Assembly (NCBI GenBank): GCA_964247055.1
Contig: OZ176054.1
Coordinates: 10,044,001-10,108,000, forward strand
DNA length: 64,000 nt
Origin: Paragordius varius
Lineage: Eukaryota; Nematomorpha
Direction of reading: 5' to 3'
Of this stretch, positions 51,881 to 64,000 are shown piece after piece. Numbering within the stretch: position 1 is the stretch's first letter; the number at the start of each line of letters is the position of its first letter. A program made the position numbers and the translations under genes. Below the pieces are notes generated by a model, which was given only the letters and a program-made list of their open reading frames with translations, did not search any database and had not been told where the DNA came from.

Positions 51881-54800
51881 ATGATATTATTCTTATACTT
51901 GGCTTTTATATTTTCCGTTAAAGGTAATATTTCATGTGTTTTTAAAGATAGCATTTTAAAAAAATGTTACAAAGTCAAATATTTTAAACTTAAAATATAT
52001 TACATTAATTTTTTTGGAAAACTTGAAGTTTTAATTTAACATTCAAAGCACTTCTTTTAAAGCTTTGTGTCTTCAGATTATTTTAAGGCAAAATATGAAA
52101 GTAACATCATTAATATGATTTTGAGGTAATTTTTTAAAGGCGAATTTCGAAGTAACTTAACCATCATATATTGGGTCAAAATAATAAATATACCTATGGT
52201 TGTTGCGCGCGTTATAAAAATAATACTTTTAAATAATTAAAAATTGTAAAGACACCCAAAAAACTTTTAGCCAATTTTTTTTATATATACCATTTACAAT
52301 TCAAATTCACCCTAAATAAATTGTGTGGGGCTAATAACTCATTATTAATATGAAATAAATCTTAATGTCAAGTTTATTATTTTTTCAGTATTATTTTCAT
52401 TAAATTTATTTTTAAAAATATAAAATATAAATAATTTTAAATCTTAAAAAACACTTAATTTATTTTAGGATGAATTTATAATTTCGAGGCAAATTTGGAT
52501 TGTTAGAGGGTGAATACGAATTGTTCAAGGGTGAATTTTCAAGGGTAAATATGAACTGTAAATACTATACTTAGAAAGTTTGCAAGAGGCCTCGTTTTTA
52601 AAAAACCTAGGTTTTGAATATTGGTCGTGCCCATAATTTACTTATGCTGAACTTAAAGGATAAATTATATACTCATTTAACAGTTTGTTTGGTTTAAAAT
52701 TTTACCTATATCATAATGTAATTATATAAGGTCGTATATATTATATAATGTATTCAGTTTGTGACATATAATATGTGTTGAAAGGATTAATATAATTTTG
52801 AATTCAAAAATCCTGATAACAGCCTTCCTTACTTACCAAGCATTTTTTAAATAAAATTTGTTGATATCTTTTGAATTGTAGCCCAATTAACATAAATATT
52901 TGTTTGATTATATCAAATTTCAGTTTACACCACTCATTCATGAGCTGATTTAAATATCGTTTATTAAAAAAGATGAATAAAGTTTAATGGCTATATATAT
53001 ATATATATTATATTCATTTTTTAGGATTGTATGTTGTGGATAGTCCCATTTATTTTCTTGATCATTTGACCTATGGACCCTATTACCAGAAAAGCTACGT
53101 TATTCTCTGGCGCGATGCAAAATTTACTGTCAACGATATTATTAATAAAAAATTATACTCACATGTGGCTTTGGCTCTGAAAATAGTACCGATGAAAATT
53201 GCTCAAGAAAGTATTTAATTTAATTATGGTATTCGCTAATGAAAAAAGATTATAGAACGGTTTAGGACTTTAAACAAAATTTATCAATGAACATTTCATA
53301 TTGATATAGTAATTGACTTTTTTACTTTTCCTTGTCTCTTTCCGCAAACAAATAAGTTTCTCTAATAACCGATTAAATTGGGTTTGTAACTATTTATGAT
53401 GCTTGTTCTTATTGCACGTTGCGCAGCAAAAAATAAATGATAACACTGGACAACAAATTTTTCTGCCACTCGATATTTGCATTTTCTGATATTTAGTATC
53501 ATTTTAACAGTAAATCTGAAATATAAATTATGACTCGATGGAAGAATTTTGTTTGATAATTATGCGCCCTCTTTATAATTTTACTAAAAAATTATTTTCT
53601 TTGAAAAAACACAAGTAATGCTTATTTGTAATATATCATTCGAAAGAGTAATAAAAACTCTATAAAATGCATACTAATATGTATTACATCGGCAGTTAAT
53701 ATTGGACACAAAGAGGACAAACGCGCGAAGCGAGAGCATTTTTTTAATTCTTATATTTTTAAAACTAATGGATGAAAATAGCTACTTTGTTTAGATGGTG
53801 ATGAACGTCCAAAAAAGACACAAGAAAGTTTTTTTTGATTAAAACATTTTTTGTTGCTTTTATGTCACTCAAAACAGCCATTTTTATTTTTGTTTTTTAA
53901 AAATTACCATCTCATCAATATTAATATATTTTCTTTAGGAAGCTGATAATTTAGAACAGTGGTACTCACCAAAAAAATTTGACGGGCCAAATAAAACATA
54001 ATTTTTTTTCTAGGGCCATGAACCTTATAATGGCAAATGTTCCATAGTTATTTGACACATATGCACATATTCATACTCTAAATCAACACTTTTTTTGCGG
54101 ATCGCATGTAAATCCAGCTTAAAATTCGTTTTGCACCATTTAGTTTGAAACTAAAATATTTTGACAACATTTATTTTGATATTAACCAATAATTTTTGAC
54201 AAATTTGGTTTCGCCTCATGACAGGCCAATCTTAATACGTCGTCCATATAATCATCGTTTAAGCGATTTCTGTACGTATTCTTGGCATACTTCATTTTGA
54301 ATATGCCGTCTTACACGTGTAAGTTGAGGGAAAAACAGTTACGATCAATTGAGCACTTTTTTTATATTTTCATATTTATTTGGCACATCTTGCCGAAACT
54401 CTACATATCTTTCTTCTTTACGATTCTCCTTGGATATAGCCAATATGGAATTTTTAAAATCTACGAATTCTAATGATATGCGCCTGATCGAAACCAAAAT
54501 GCTCAAGTTGCTTAATATTGGATATATTCATATGTCATGGTTCAACGAGTTTTTGCATTTTTTAATATTTAATTTTGAAATCTGAAATTATCTCATTAGA
54601 TAAAAATGTTAAACGATTGTTTGTTATAAAATTAATCTCCACGGTAAATTCCATATTTTCTTCAAGAATATTTCTAAGTGTTGGAAAATATAGGAGTGTT
54701 TTATATAAAATCTTGTTTATATATTATTAATTTTTTCAAAAGCAAATATTTGATTAGCAAATTGGGTGTTATTTAGCTCCCTTGAAGACTTATATTAAAA

Positions 54801-57800
54801 ATACTAAGTTTATAAGTAATGTCAGTAGGCTAAGAAAACCCACCGTTTGTCACTATTAATTTTCTCCTCAAACTTTCTGTTTCTTTTATAAATATAGAAT
54901 TTCATATCTTGAAACAAAAAATTTATTTAATACTTTGATAAGGCTTAGACATCTCACAGTGGAGTACAAAAGAATATCATTAAACTAACTGTGGATATCT
55001 TTCAGAAGGTTTTTAATTTAAAGCGGTTGTCTCCACGGATGTGGTTAACTATATCCACAACCGTTTTAATTATTGAATTGAGTGATTCATTTTTTATATG
55101 AGAAACCAAGTTTTGCTGATGAATAAAGCAGAAAAGATAAAAAATTTTGCATATTATATTTGTTTTCAAAGAGAACAAATCCTTTTTAATTCCAATTATA
55201 GAGGGACAGCCATTTGTGCAGATCAAAACCAATTTTTTCACAGTAACATTATTATCGAAAAAAGTGCTAATTATTTCGAGAAAATCATCTCCTTTCGTGG
55301 TTTTATTTATTGGTAAAAATTTTGAATATCTTCGTTTATGTTGTCGTTGCAAAATCTCACGAAGAGCGCACATTAATATCAGTGCTGGAATCAATAGCAA
55401 TACTAAAATATTTGCAGTTTTTCACAGCCAATAATGTATTGTTAAAAATATATTTAATATGTTCAATGCGTTGAGCACATGTTGAATCAGAAAGTTGAAG
55501 TTTTATAATTTGCCTCATGATTTGATCTTTATTATGGAATTTATAAGATAAAAAAGTGCAACCATTTATTAGACTTCCTTTTATTAGTTCGGAATCAATA
55601 AACAGTTTCATATTTTATCTTAATACATAGCAAATTTTATTAGAAGCTAATGTTACGCTTTTTCCTGGAAGAAAGCTAGAGACATAAATGATCTTTTTGG
55701 TATAATTCCATAATCTTTATATATTCGTTTCTTTCCTCATGAATTTTCGGTCTATAAGCATGATGGATTGTAAAATGTCTTTTAATTTTGTATTTTTTTA
55801 TAATTATGTTGTCCTTACATATAAGGCAGGTAACAACATTTTTATTCAAAACGACTAAAAAATATACCCATTCTTTTTCAAAGGAGCGATTATCATCGGA
55901 TAATTTACGTTTTTTAGCATAAGATGTCATCATTTGAATTTATGTTTAAATATTATGTAAATTTTTTCAAAAAATAGGAATATAATTTGAATTATGCCAT
56001 AAAAAACAGGTCGAAATTTAATTATGTTGATTTTATTTTATGGGAATGAGTTATAAAAAAATATGCAGGATAGCAATGAAAAGAATATGTATATGCAAGT
56101 TTGGGTGAAAAGCTTGCTTAAATACAAAAAAGGAATGCAATAAAAAATTCAAAATACAAAAGAAAGCATAGAATACAGAAACAACGTCTGCCAAAATTTT
56201 GAAATCATTTTAATATAGGGAAATCTTTCATATTAGAAAAATAAAAATTATCAAATCAAATCTAAAGAAAATAAATTCTTAAAATGAGCGAAAATTCGTT
56301 TGTGAAAAATTCATCAATAAAAAATTTGAATAACAATATGGTCATAGGGCCATTTTAAAGCACCCTTAGGGCCGCGGTTTGAGTACCACTGATTTAGAAA
56401 TTTAGAGAAAAACAAAGTTTAAAGTATTTATTTTTTTAGCCATTATGTAATAAATTTCCATTTATAACTATGCAATTTAGTATCCACTAGGTAAAATATT
56501 GATAATAATAATTTTTATTAAAAAAGCTAACCAAAAGCTTTTTCAAACTTTTTTTTAAATTAAATACTATTATAACCCTAATAATTATATTAAAATAATT
56601 TATATGATTTTCATATTAATTTGTCTATAAAAATTCGTGACTTATTTAAGGATTGAAAATTTCGACCATTTAAATCCAAATAACTTTTACATCCGATTGA
56701 TTTAAATGACTTACTACCATTTAAAAGATGTAGTTTTTTGCGCTCTTTCGAATGATATAAAATACGTGGCTTATCTAAAACTTTTAATTTTCGAAATTTC
56801 GAGTTTAATGTTATATTGGGGCCAAAAATTATCGATAAACTCTGATATAAAACAATTCTTGCATGCTAGACCAATTTTCTTTTCAGATATACTAATTAAG
56901 TACTTTAATAAAATAAATTTTAAATTTACAAGAATGGCAGTTAAAAAAAGTTAAAATTTGTTGTCTAGTCTAATGAATCATATATAATTCGAGAGCTAAA
57001 AGATTCAGAATGATGAATATCAATATATATGCGGTTAAAATACTAGAAAAAAATATTATTTAAATTTTTCTGCCATTAAATCAAAAATCGCATTTTTATA
57101 TTAGGTAAAATAAAATTAATTAGTAGATGAAAACGTGTCAAATTTTATTTTTAATATAACATACGGATAATTCTAATTATAAAATATTATCAATAAAAAT
57201 ATTAAATTTTATCGGAAGGTCCCAGAAAAATGTTCAAGAATATTAGCATAAAATCGCAGTTTGTCATCAAATTTGAATCATAAAAACTCATTAATATCAG
57301 AGATTTTAATTTTTTATAAAATAATTAATTCTATATATAAAAATTACCCAATATATCGCCTTCATAAAAATCTAAGCCTTATATGCAAAAGAATTTTTGA
57401 TAATTTGCACCTTAGCGGAAGTTGCGTATAATTTCAAACATCCAATATATATATTATATATACTTTTTCCAAACAATTAGATGCAGAAAAAAAGATCTAT
57501 CGTTCAATTTTTGAATGTGGGGAATTTATATGCCCTAAAGCCGGTATAAAAGCCAAAATGGCGCCAAAAATATTTGATTAAGATTTTTGCATAAAATATC
57601 TTTAAAATAAAAATCTGAGATAGGTCTTTGGCATCGAATTGTATGGAGTATTTAAAATATATATTGAATGTTTTATAAAAATTACACGCAGTTTTGCTTT
57701 GGTGAAAATCATCATAATATTTTCATAAAGGCTTAATTTTTTATAAAGGCTATATATTTTGTAAATTCGATATATATAGTTAATAATCATTGTATTAATA

Positions 57801-60602
57801 ATTAATATCCTTTAGAGCATATTTATGATTTAAATTTGATGACAAGGGCGATTTGTTAGTTATTATTCTAGAAAATCTTTCTGTGACCCTCGGAAATGTA
57901 AAATCTTTGTTGATAATATTTTATGTTTAGAATTATCCTTATGCTATTATAAATAAAATTTAGTTGACGCGTTTTCATCTATTATACCTAATTTTATTAG
58001 ACCTCTTGGCAAAAATGCGATTTTTTGATTTTGGCTAATAGGAGAAAAATAAAATCTCTTTTTTTTCTAGTATTTTAACCGCATATATTAGGTCGATATT
58101 GATTATACTGAAGATTTCAGCTATCGAATGATATATGATTCATCAGTTTTATTTTTTGATCCCCATTTTTTCTGTAATAGTAATAGTGTTTTGATGTAAC
58201 CTATTTTCCATATAATATCTATTATTATTCCATTTATCACCATCTGTTATTACAGAATGTTCCTTGGACTTATGAATAATATCATATGGCTACTTTATCC
58301 CATCTTAATCTTTTCAGTAGTTATGTCTTATCACAACATTAATAAAAATAATAAATTACAGTAAAAATTGATATCAAACACTTAAAAATTAAGAGACAAA
58401 TATTTTTTATAAAAAGACAACCGTATGTTTACCATGTTTTAAGATACTATTTATCGTTTGGAATTTAAAATTAGGAAGATATGTAAATTGGTACCGCAAT
58501 TTTGGATATTTTACATAAGTAGAAAATATAAAGTTTGACAAAGTATGGCTGTATCTTAAAAAAGTGTGTGTCAGGCGCCAGTCAAAACAGATTAATAACA
58601 AAAATCTTATTTTATCTAATTCCTTTACATTTTCATATTACCTATATATAGCTATCAGATACGGAATTACAGCATATTTGTTCAAGGATGGGAAGGGCTT
58701 TACATCTATGATTAATAAAACTTACCCTAATATAGAAAGTAATACATTATAACAATACTATCTTTTATATTCTATCATACTCCTTTTTATCATTATTTTT
58801 CTATTTTTAATTAATGGTATATGACATACCATTTTTCAGTCAAAAGGAATATTTACAAAACGATAATTTTAAAACACACGCATCATTTTTCATGCAAAGA
58901 CTACATTTTTTCATCCAAATGCAACATTTTCCAAGCAAAGCAACCGGAAAAATGTTGTGCTTGCTTGAAAAAGTGTTAAATTTGAAAAAATGTTGCGTTT
59001 GTTTTAAAAAGCGTTGTACTGAATATTAGTATAACTATTTTACAAATAAATTAAAAATTCTTTATTTAAATTTTTTAATCCCCTTTAACTTGCCCAATTG
59101 GAATTATGCGCTAAATGATTTATATTAAGATTTTACCGTGAACATAGGTTAAATTTATTTAATAATTAACCTTTTTTCTTTTTAAATTGACTTTTCCCTA
59201 TCGTTTTTCTGTTAATAAATATCATAGATATCGAACAAAATGCCAGGAACGTACGATCGATATGCAAAGCATTCTTAATTAAAGGTATAGATAAAATACA
59301 TTATTATATATATCTCCTTAAACTTAAATATATTACAAATGTATAGAAAATTTGACGGCTCCTTTGATATCTTATCAAGTAAAACGGAGAAATATTGGGA
59401 CAAATTACGTGTTAAGAATATATGATCCAAGTATATGATTAATTATTAACTTTTGTTTATATAATGTCTTTAAATCAGAATTGTTTAATACAATTGTTTC
59501 ATGGGCCAATCAAGGAATTTGTCTTCTTATCTTGTTTGATGATTAATATAGAAAAATAAATTATATTTTTTAAACTATTTTAATTTTGAATACCAGGGCT
59601 TCGAACCGGTTTGAAAACCGGAACCGGTCTGGCTCCTAAGAATTTAAGAATGGACCTGGGGGTGGTAGTTTCTGAAATTTTGGTACCAAAACTTAGTGGT
59701 TCCTGAGCAGGTCAAACCGAAATCGGGTGGCTCCCTAAAAATGTAACGGTTTCATTTTAAAATGATGTAATGGCCAAATGTATAAGTACAAAAATAAATA
59801 ATAAATGTATTTGCATAAAACTCTCACATCTATGGAAGAACAGTTTACTTTAAAAATGAATGAACCAACAATTTTATCAGACTAGTTCTCAGATTTAAAA
59901 AATACAGCGTGAAAATCTAAATTTTAGCCGTTATATGTAATATCACATAATAAAATTTTAATATTTTAAACTCTAGCCAAAAATCTAGGGACCTGATGCG
60001 GCTTATGGGTTGCAGTTTGATTACACTGATATATAGTGTGGCTCATTCTTTTCTAATAAATAATAAAACGATAAGAAAACCACCTATTTTGGAAGTGGAA
60101 CTGAACTGGTTCATGGACGGTTGGAACGGAAACTGGACTGGTTTCTGAGAATAGAATCAAAACGGGGTGCTGGAATTCTGGAACTGGGGCGGTTCTTGAA
60201 TAAGTGGAACCCAAATGGGATTGGTTCCATTCCAGCGAAACCGGTTCCTGCTGAAATATCAGGAACTACGATCCGGTTTAGGTGTAAAGCCCTGATTTTT
60301 GCCATTCAACAAATGTTAAATTTTCCTTTTCAGTTTCAAATTTCCTTTTGTAAAAATTATATAGAATATCAAAAAATTAACAAAATCCATGCAGGAATCG
60401 TAATTACCTCTCTATATCCCAACAATACAGTATATATGGTGGGAACTAAAACAAGGAACAATCCAAATTCCTTTTATCGATTGGATTTGAAGCCAAAAGA
60501 GAATCGACGCACCAAAAGAGGTGTTAATCTAAATAAAACAATATTGTAATGAAAATGAAACATTATATATTTTTTATTCTCTGATTTTAGCTGATATAAC
60601 AG
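51881..60602 (+). CDS. Unrecognised multi-exon gene for a secreted or membrane protein (3' end not found)
   Basis: Exons read by eye: 51881-51923, 53025-53210, 58652-58738, 59228-59284, 59347-59430, 60365-60520 and a 12-nt exon 60591-60602. Each is bounded by AG and GT and every junction is phase 1, so all join in one frame. The N-terminus MILFLYLAFIFSVKG is a signal peptide. Following text includes LYVVDSPIYFLDHLTYGPYY, VILWRDAKFTVND, YGITAYLFKDGKGF, AFLIKENLTAPLISYQVKRR, YVLRIYDPKYQKINK and VYMVGTKTRNNPNSFYRLDL. N-glycosylation sequons (NKT, NLT, NNT) fit an extracellular protein. The last piece is basic (ENRRTKR). I do not recognise the family. The end is open: a candidate final exon starts at about 60832 but is unsupported. 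Introns of 1.1 and 5.4 kb hold repeats. Exons 1-2 and 5-6 are more convincing than the short ones. Confidence 0.62.
52272..52575. mobile_element. Foldback element, type beta, complete copy
   Basis: Left end TATACCATTTACAATTCAAA; right arm holds inverted 21-bp units (GGGTGAATACGAATTGTTCAA) and ends TGAACTGTAAATACTATA. Lies in intron 1 of the unrecognised gene. Confidence 0.75.
53448..56968. mobile_element. Repeat with CTRGACAACAAATTTT inverted ends, copy 2, split by a hAT
   Basis: Left end CTGGACAACAAATTTTTCTG; right end on the reverse strand CTAGACAACAAATTTTAAC. Without the nested hAT-A element (53957-56391 plus one 8-bp duplication) it is about 1.08 kb and collinear with 49384-50460. Non-coding, TIR-bearing, hence a non-autonomous DNA element. 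Confidence 0.7.
53957..56391 (-). mobile_element. hAT element, family A, longer copy 2
   Basis: Flanked by ATTTAGAA at 53949-53956 and 56392-56399. Ends CAGTGGTACTCACC and, inverted, CAGTGGTACTCAAACCGCGG. Minus-strand transposase: a frame at 55933-55676 starting MMTSYAKKRKLSDDNRSFEK with a BED-type finger (CLICKD, then HFTIHH); 55611-55357 with IKGSLINGCTFLSYKF and YFSIAIDSSTD (first catalytic Asp region); 55400-55002 with LVLICTNGCPSIIG and CFIHQQNL; and further pieces to about 54280 including YTCKLREKQL-type dimerisation text on decayed frames. Frameshifts separate these parts, so no intact enzyme. Same family as 10082-11914. Confidence 0.9.
56975..58145. repeat. 1.17-kb imperfect palindrome
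   Basis: Outer arms match as inverted repeats: TATATGCGGTTAAAATACTA (57026) against the reverse of 58060-58090, and GATGAAAACGTGTCAA (57124) against the reverse of TTGACGCGTTTTCATC (57963). Similarity continues inward to about 57520/57610. A related sequence with GACGCGTTTTC lies at 62480. Probably a foldback or head-to-head pair of a repeat, in intron 2 of the unrecognised gene. Confidence 0.65.
58865..59025. mobile_element. Foldback element, type gamma (21-bp units)
   Basis: Three 21-bp units around CATTTTTCATGCAAA run to the right (58878-58940) and inverted ones (GAAAAAGTGTTAAATTTG, GAAAAAATGTTGCG) follow from about 58948, meeting at a small CCGG-containing centre. Ends not defined. In the intron between exons 3 and 4 of the unrecognised gene. 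Confidence 0.6.
59594..60294. mobile_element. GGAACC-rich element with CAGGGCTT ends
   Basis: Begins CAGGGCTTCGAACCGG and ends, inverted, CAGGGCTTTACACCTAAACC, with repeated GGAACCGG words and higher GC than its surroundings. 701 bp. Flanking 8-mers differ. Lies in intron 5 of the unrecognised gene; shares its right part with 1-108. The middle (60010-60032) has a decayed hAT-A end. Confidence 0.65.
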
Positions 60603-63600
60603 GTAAAAATATTTTTTTAAGGGCTCACAATATTTTTGATTTTTAATATATATTTTGGTACATATCTTTATTAAATTGGTCTTTAATGACGCAGCCAAAA
60701 TTGGGATGTACATAATATAAAGAATTTTGAAACTATTAAATTATTCGCCAAAAGGTGTTACATTTTAATATAATTGATTGTTAAACCATGGAAATCTACC
60801 ATTAATAACAATCTTATTATCGTATTATATAGCAGGGATAAATTCGCTAGCCGCATCAATATTTAATCTCATTTTTCAGTTAGAATAAAATCAAAAAATA
60901 AATTATTATTAAAATTTTTATAAATCGAGAGTTTTTTTGTTGACATTGGCCACAAAAATCATCATAGGATGTTGAGCAGCCTTTTTTATACCATATATCA
61001 GTTATTAATTAAGAGACTTTTTTTGAATATAGACTCTAATTATCATTATTATCTAATAAAAAGTGACCGTTCAATTAATACAGACATGCATTTCCACAAG
61101 CAAAAGGGGGGTTTAAAAATTTTGATGATTTACAGTATGAGTAAGTATAAATTGCTAGAGAGTTATTAATTATTGCCAAATAGCATATACAACAAAGGGA
61201 AATATTATTGCATGTAGTTATATATATATATATATTATATATATACTGTGGAAAAAATTTTTTTGCATGAGATAGCTTACATTGAATTCATTTGCCTTAA
61301 ATAATTTTATTTGTTGACGACTAAGTGTTAATTGAGAGAAAATCGAAAATGGTTCAAAAGTTTAAGGGTCAATAAGAATAAATTAAAAAATTTAAAATCT
61401 GAATCGCGATATTTTAAAGACAAATTATGATACTATTTATATATTTTTTAATTATTTACTATCCCAACTCATTGTTAAAATCCTAATATTAATATTTTAT
61501 TCAGTAAAAAAACTTTAATATCAAAATAACACTAAAAAAAATAGTTTTTTTTCATGTTTTGGTTTATGAGTGTTTAAAAAATTTATACTGTTTTATTTTG
61601 GAATCTTGAGCGGGAATGACAAAGTATATAAATTAATACAAAAAAGGATTTACAAATAATGGATTATCAACCGAAAATCCGTAAAATCAAAATAAAAGTA
61701 TCAACTAACTTATTACTTGAGTTTGTAGAAATTTTAGGTTGATATTCCCCATTACTTGTAAACCTTTTTTCCACTCATAAAAAATTCCAAATATAACAGT
61801 AAATTTTTTATACACTCAAAAAAAAAACATTATTTAATTAATTTTATTTTGATGTTAGTTTTACTATATAAAATATTGTTAAGATACTAATAGTTCGGCT
61901 TAATAGTTATAAAAATTATTTTAACATTTTTTTTGTCATTTAAGTATGTTAAAGGAAAATCACGATTTATTAGAAAATTGCGGCAAATCGATGGTCATAA
62001 GCTATCACATGAAAAAATTATTCTATTAAAAAAATGACCCTCTTTTTTTGCAAGTGTATATCTATATTCTGATAGAATGTATTTGAATCTGATAGTACTT
62101 TTGGTTTCCTTTACTACTGATAGAAAGATATTACCTTTTTGTGTTGTAATGATTCGATAAAACTTTTTTTGTCCATCAAATCGTATTGGAAAGATATTTA
62201 TATGATTAATATGTGTTTTGTAAAATCATAGGCTTGTTTTGGTGCATGCTAAAATTTTTTCTATATAAACCTTAATAATTTTTTGAACGCGAGATATTGG
62301 ATATATATATATATATATATAAATAAATGATAGCCAAATTAAATTTTTTACCGCTCATAAGTGGATCGGATTTGCCACCAAAATGCAATTTTTAGTAAGT
62401 CATCAAGGATTCCCTGAAAGTTTTAATCCTAATTGAAAAAGGTTTTGCGTCTATGGTATATATTTCTAAAACAATTTCGGTGACGCGTTTTCTCCGCTGT
62501 ATTTAATTTCATTCGACCTAACATGCTACAAGAATGCGATTTTAAGATTTTGGCTATAAAGATTAAAATAACTTTTTTTCAGATAGTCAACTGAATTTAT
62601 TTTTGATATTCATTATCCTGAAGCCATAGATATAAATATATGATTCAAAAACATAACGTTTGGCTGCTCATCTTAAAAAAGACTTTCTTAAATTCGATGA
62701 TGCTGAACATAATAGTCATCAATTTAATAATTTATTTGATTATGATATCAAATTCATTAACTATATAATTTATACATAAATTACTTTTGTAAACAAAGTA
62801 ATCTAATTAAACTAAAAAGATAGATTGGAGCATCAAATAAAAAAAATGTTATATAATATTTTAAATACAGATTGCATGATGCTTTAGACTACCATACTTT
62901 ACAAAATTTTTCTATTTAACTTTTTTTGTTAAAAATGTTTTTCAAAAAAACTTTTGGAATTTAGCATGAATTAGGAATTTATGTACTGCAATATCAGCAT
63001 TTTGGTTTAGTTTAAAAACACACCTCCCATTTTAGGAGTATCCAAAAGTTCAAAACTGTCAGATCCCCGATCCAAAATTTAATTTTATATTTCTAATTTT
63101 GCCTTTAATTTAGCATAGATATATTTTGGCGTTATTTTATGCAATAAAACGTTTATTTACCAAAAAATTTATTTATTAAAATGTGGGCAATTTTTCCCTG
63201 ATATCCAGCTGTTATTACAAGAGTGGCAATGATTTTCATATATCGCTTGTGACATAAAAATTAGGAGCACATTAGAATAATACATTTTTTACCATAAAAT
63301 AATGTGACCAGATATTTTGAACTTTGACGCAGTACAAAATTAAAACATATTTTGCCTGTTTTTACGCCATCGGTGTGGTATATTACACAAGTTTCCACAA
63401 AAAAATATCCAGATGAAATATATATATATTTGATAGAAAAAATTGAGGATTATCATGGCGCTTTTGAAATTTTTAGATGTGGACTCTGAAAGTCCCAAAT
63501 TTTTTACCCCTTTTATAATGGACTGTTCTAAAACAAACGCAAAAATTTTGATATTGTGCAATAATTTTAAATATATGCTAAATTTTGATTTTTTAAAAAA

Positions 63601-64000
63601 TGGACACTTTCAAAAAATTATTTTTTAGCGAAATTTTGTTGAAGCCCAAGCCTAATTCGTATTATTTTGGGCATGATGGAAAAAACGGTTGATGTTATAA
63701 CATTTTATATATATATAATTCGATTATGCTAATTATTAATCAAAATTTTGATGAAAATATTCGGTCGTTTTCAAATGTATGTTAAATAGGAAATGTCTTT
63801 TTTAACAAAAACTCACCAAAATTTGCAATCAAACTTTAAATAAAAATTCCGAACCTATATTGTTCAACATTCTCGAATTAAAGGTATTATTATATCTTAG
63901 AGCGTTATACGGTTCGTATTATGCTTCAAAATAGTTTGAAGACGCTTCAACAAAATATCTCAAATTTTATGCAAAAAAATAGAAAAACTAATAAAAATTA
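60603..64000. other. Repeat-rich right edge of the window
   Basis: 60990-61430 is an inverted copy of 49980-50330 (shared TTACAGTATGAGTAAGTATA, GCTAGAGAGTTATTAATTATT, ATGAGATAGCTTACA). 62270-62660 resembles the palindrome arms at 57-58 kb. 63620-63990 resembles the 43.4-44.7 kb repeat. No gene recognised; further exons of the unrecognised gene could be here or beyond the window. Confidence 0.45.

Noticed and set aside
54282-54585. Plus-strand frames opposite the hAT-A transposase
   Set aside because: Antisense shadows of the transposase C-terminal part.
60121-60364. Upstream part of the 142-codon frame ending at 60549
   Set aside because: The first part is translated GGAACC repeat; only the stretch after the acceptor at 60363-60364 looks coding.

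Overview
The window looks like nuclear DNA of an AT-rich arthropod. The genes are interrupted by GT-AG introns, proteins match metazoan families (20S proteasome alpha-5, a cathepsin L-like protease, an ARID1/Osa SWI/SNF subunit, a 7TM receptor), and most of the rest is transposon debris. A crustacean, possibly a parasitic copepod, is my best guess, but that is inference from overall character only.

Layout. 1-9 kb is the gene-dense end: a single-exon divergent GPCR (503-2008, minus), PSMA5 (2911-5360, minus, six exons, 241 aa) and a cathepsin L-like protease (5517-8823, plus, six exons, 417 aa). PSMA5 and the protease are divergently arranged with 156 bp between start codons. 10-24 kb is a transposon nest: two hAT families, a Helitron family, a mariner relic, foldback elements and a Ty3/gypsy pol fossil. 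24.5-31.4 kb is an ARID1/Osa homologue (minus, ten coding exons, about 1788 aa). 33-50 kb is again mobile DNA: a long Helitron with internal tandem repeats, a second hAT-B copy, LINE pieces and a 3.5-kb element made of two about 1.2-kb inverted arms around a LINE fragment. 51.9-60.6 kb holds a gene I assembled from seven short exons, all spliced in the same phase, starting with a signal peptide; I do not recognise its family. Its introns contain a nested hAT, a 1.2-kb palindrome and other repeats.

Most notable points: (1) two ultrashort introns, 25 nt in PSMA5 and 28 nt in the ARID1 gene; the first is fixed by protein homology. (2) Two copies of one hAT element each carry a Helitron at a different place, so each gives the empty site of the other, showing insertion between A and T without target duplication; one copy also carries a hairpin element flanked by 12-bp target duplications. 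(3) Foldback elements built of 21-bp iterated units, in three sequence types, two of them lying against 3' splice sites of the protease gene. (4) The unrecognised secreted-protein gene.

All exon boundaries were read by eye from reading frame, GT/AG signals and remembered family sequence; no alignment or transcript data were available.
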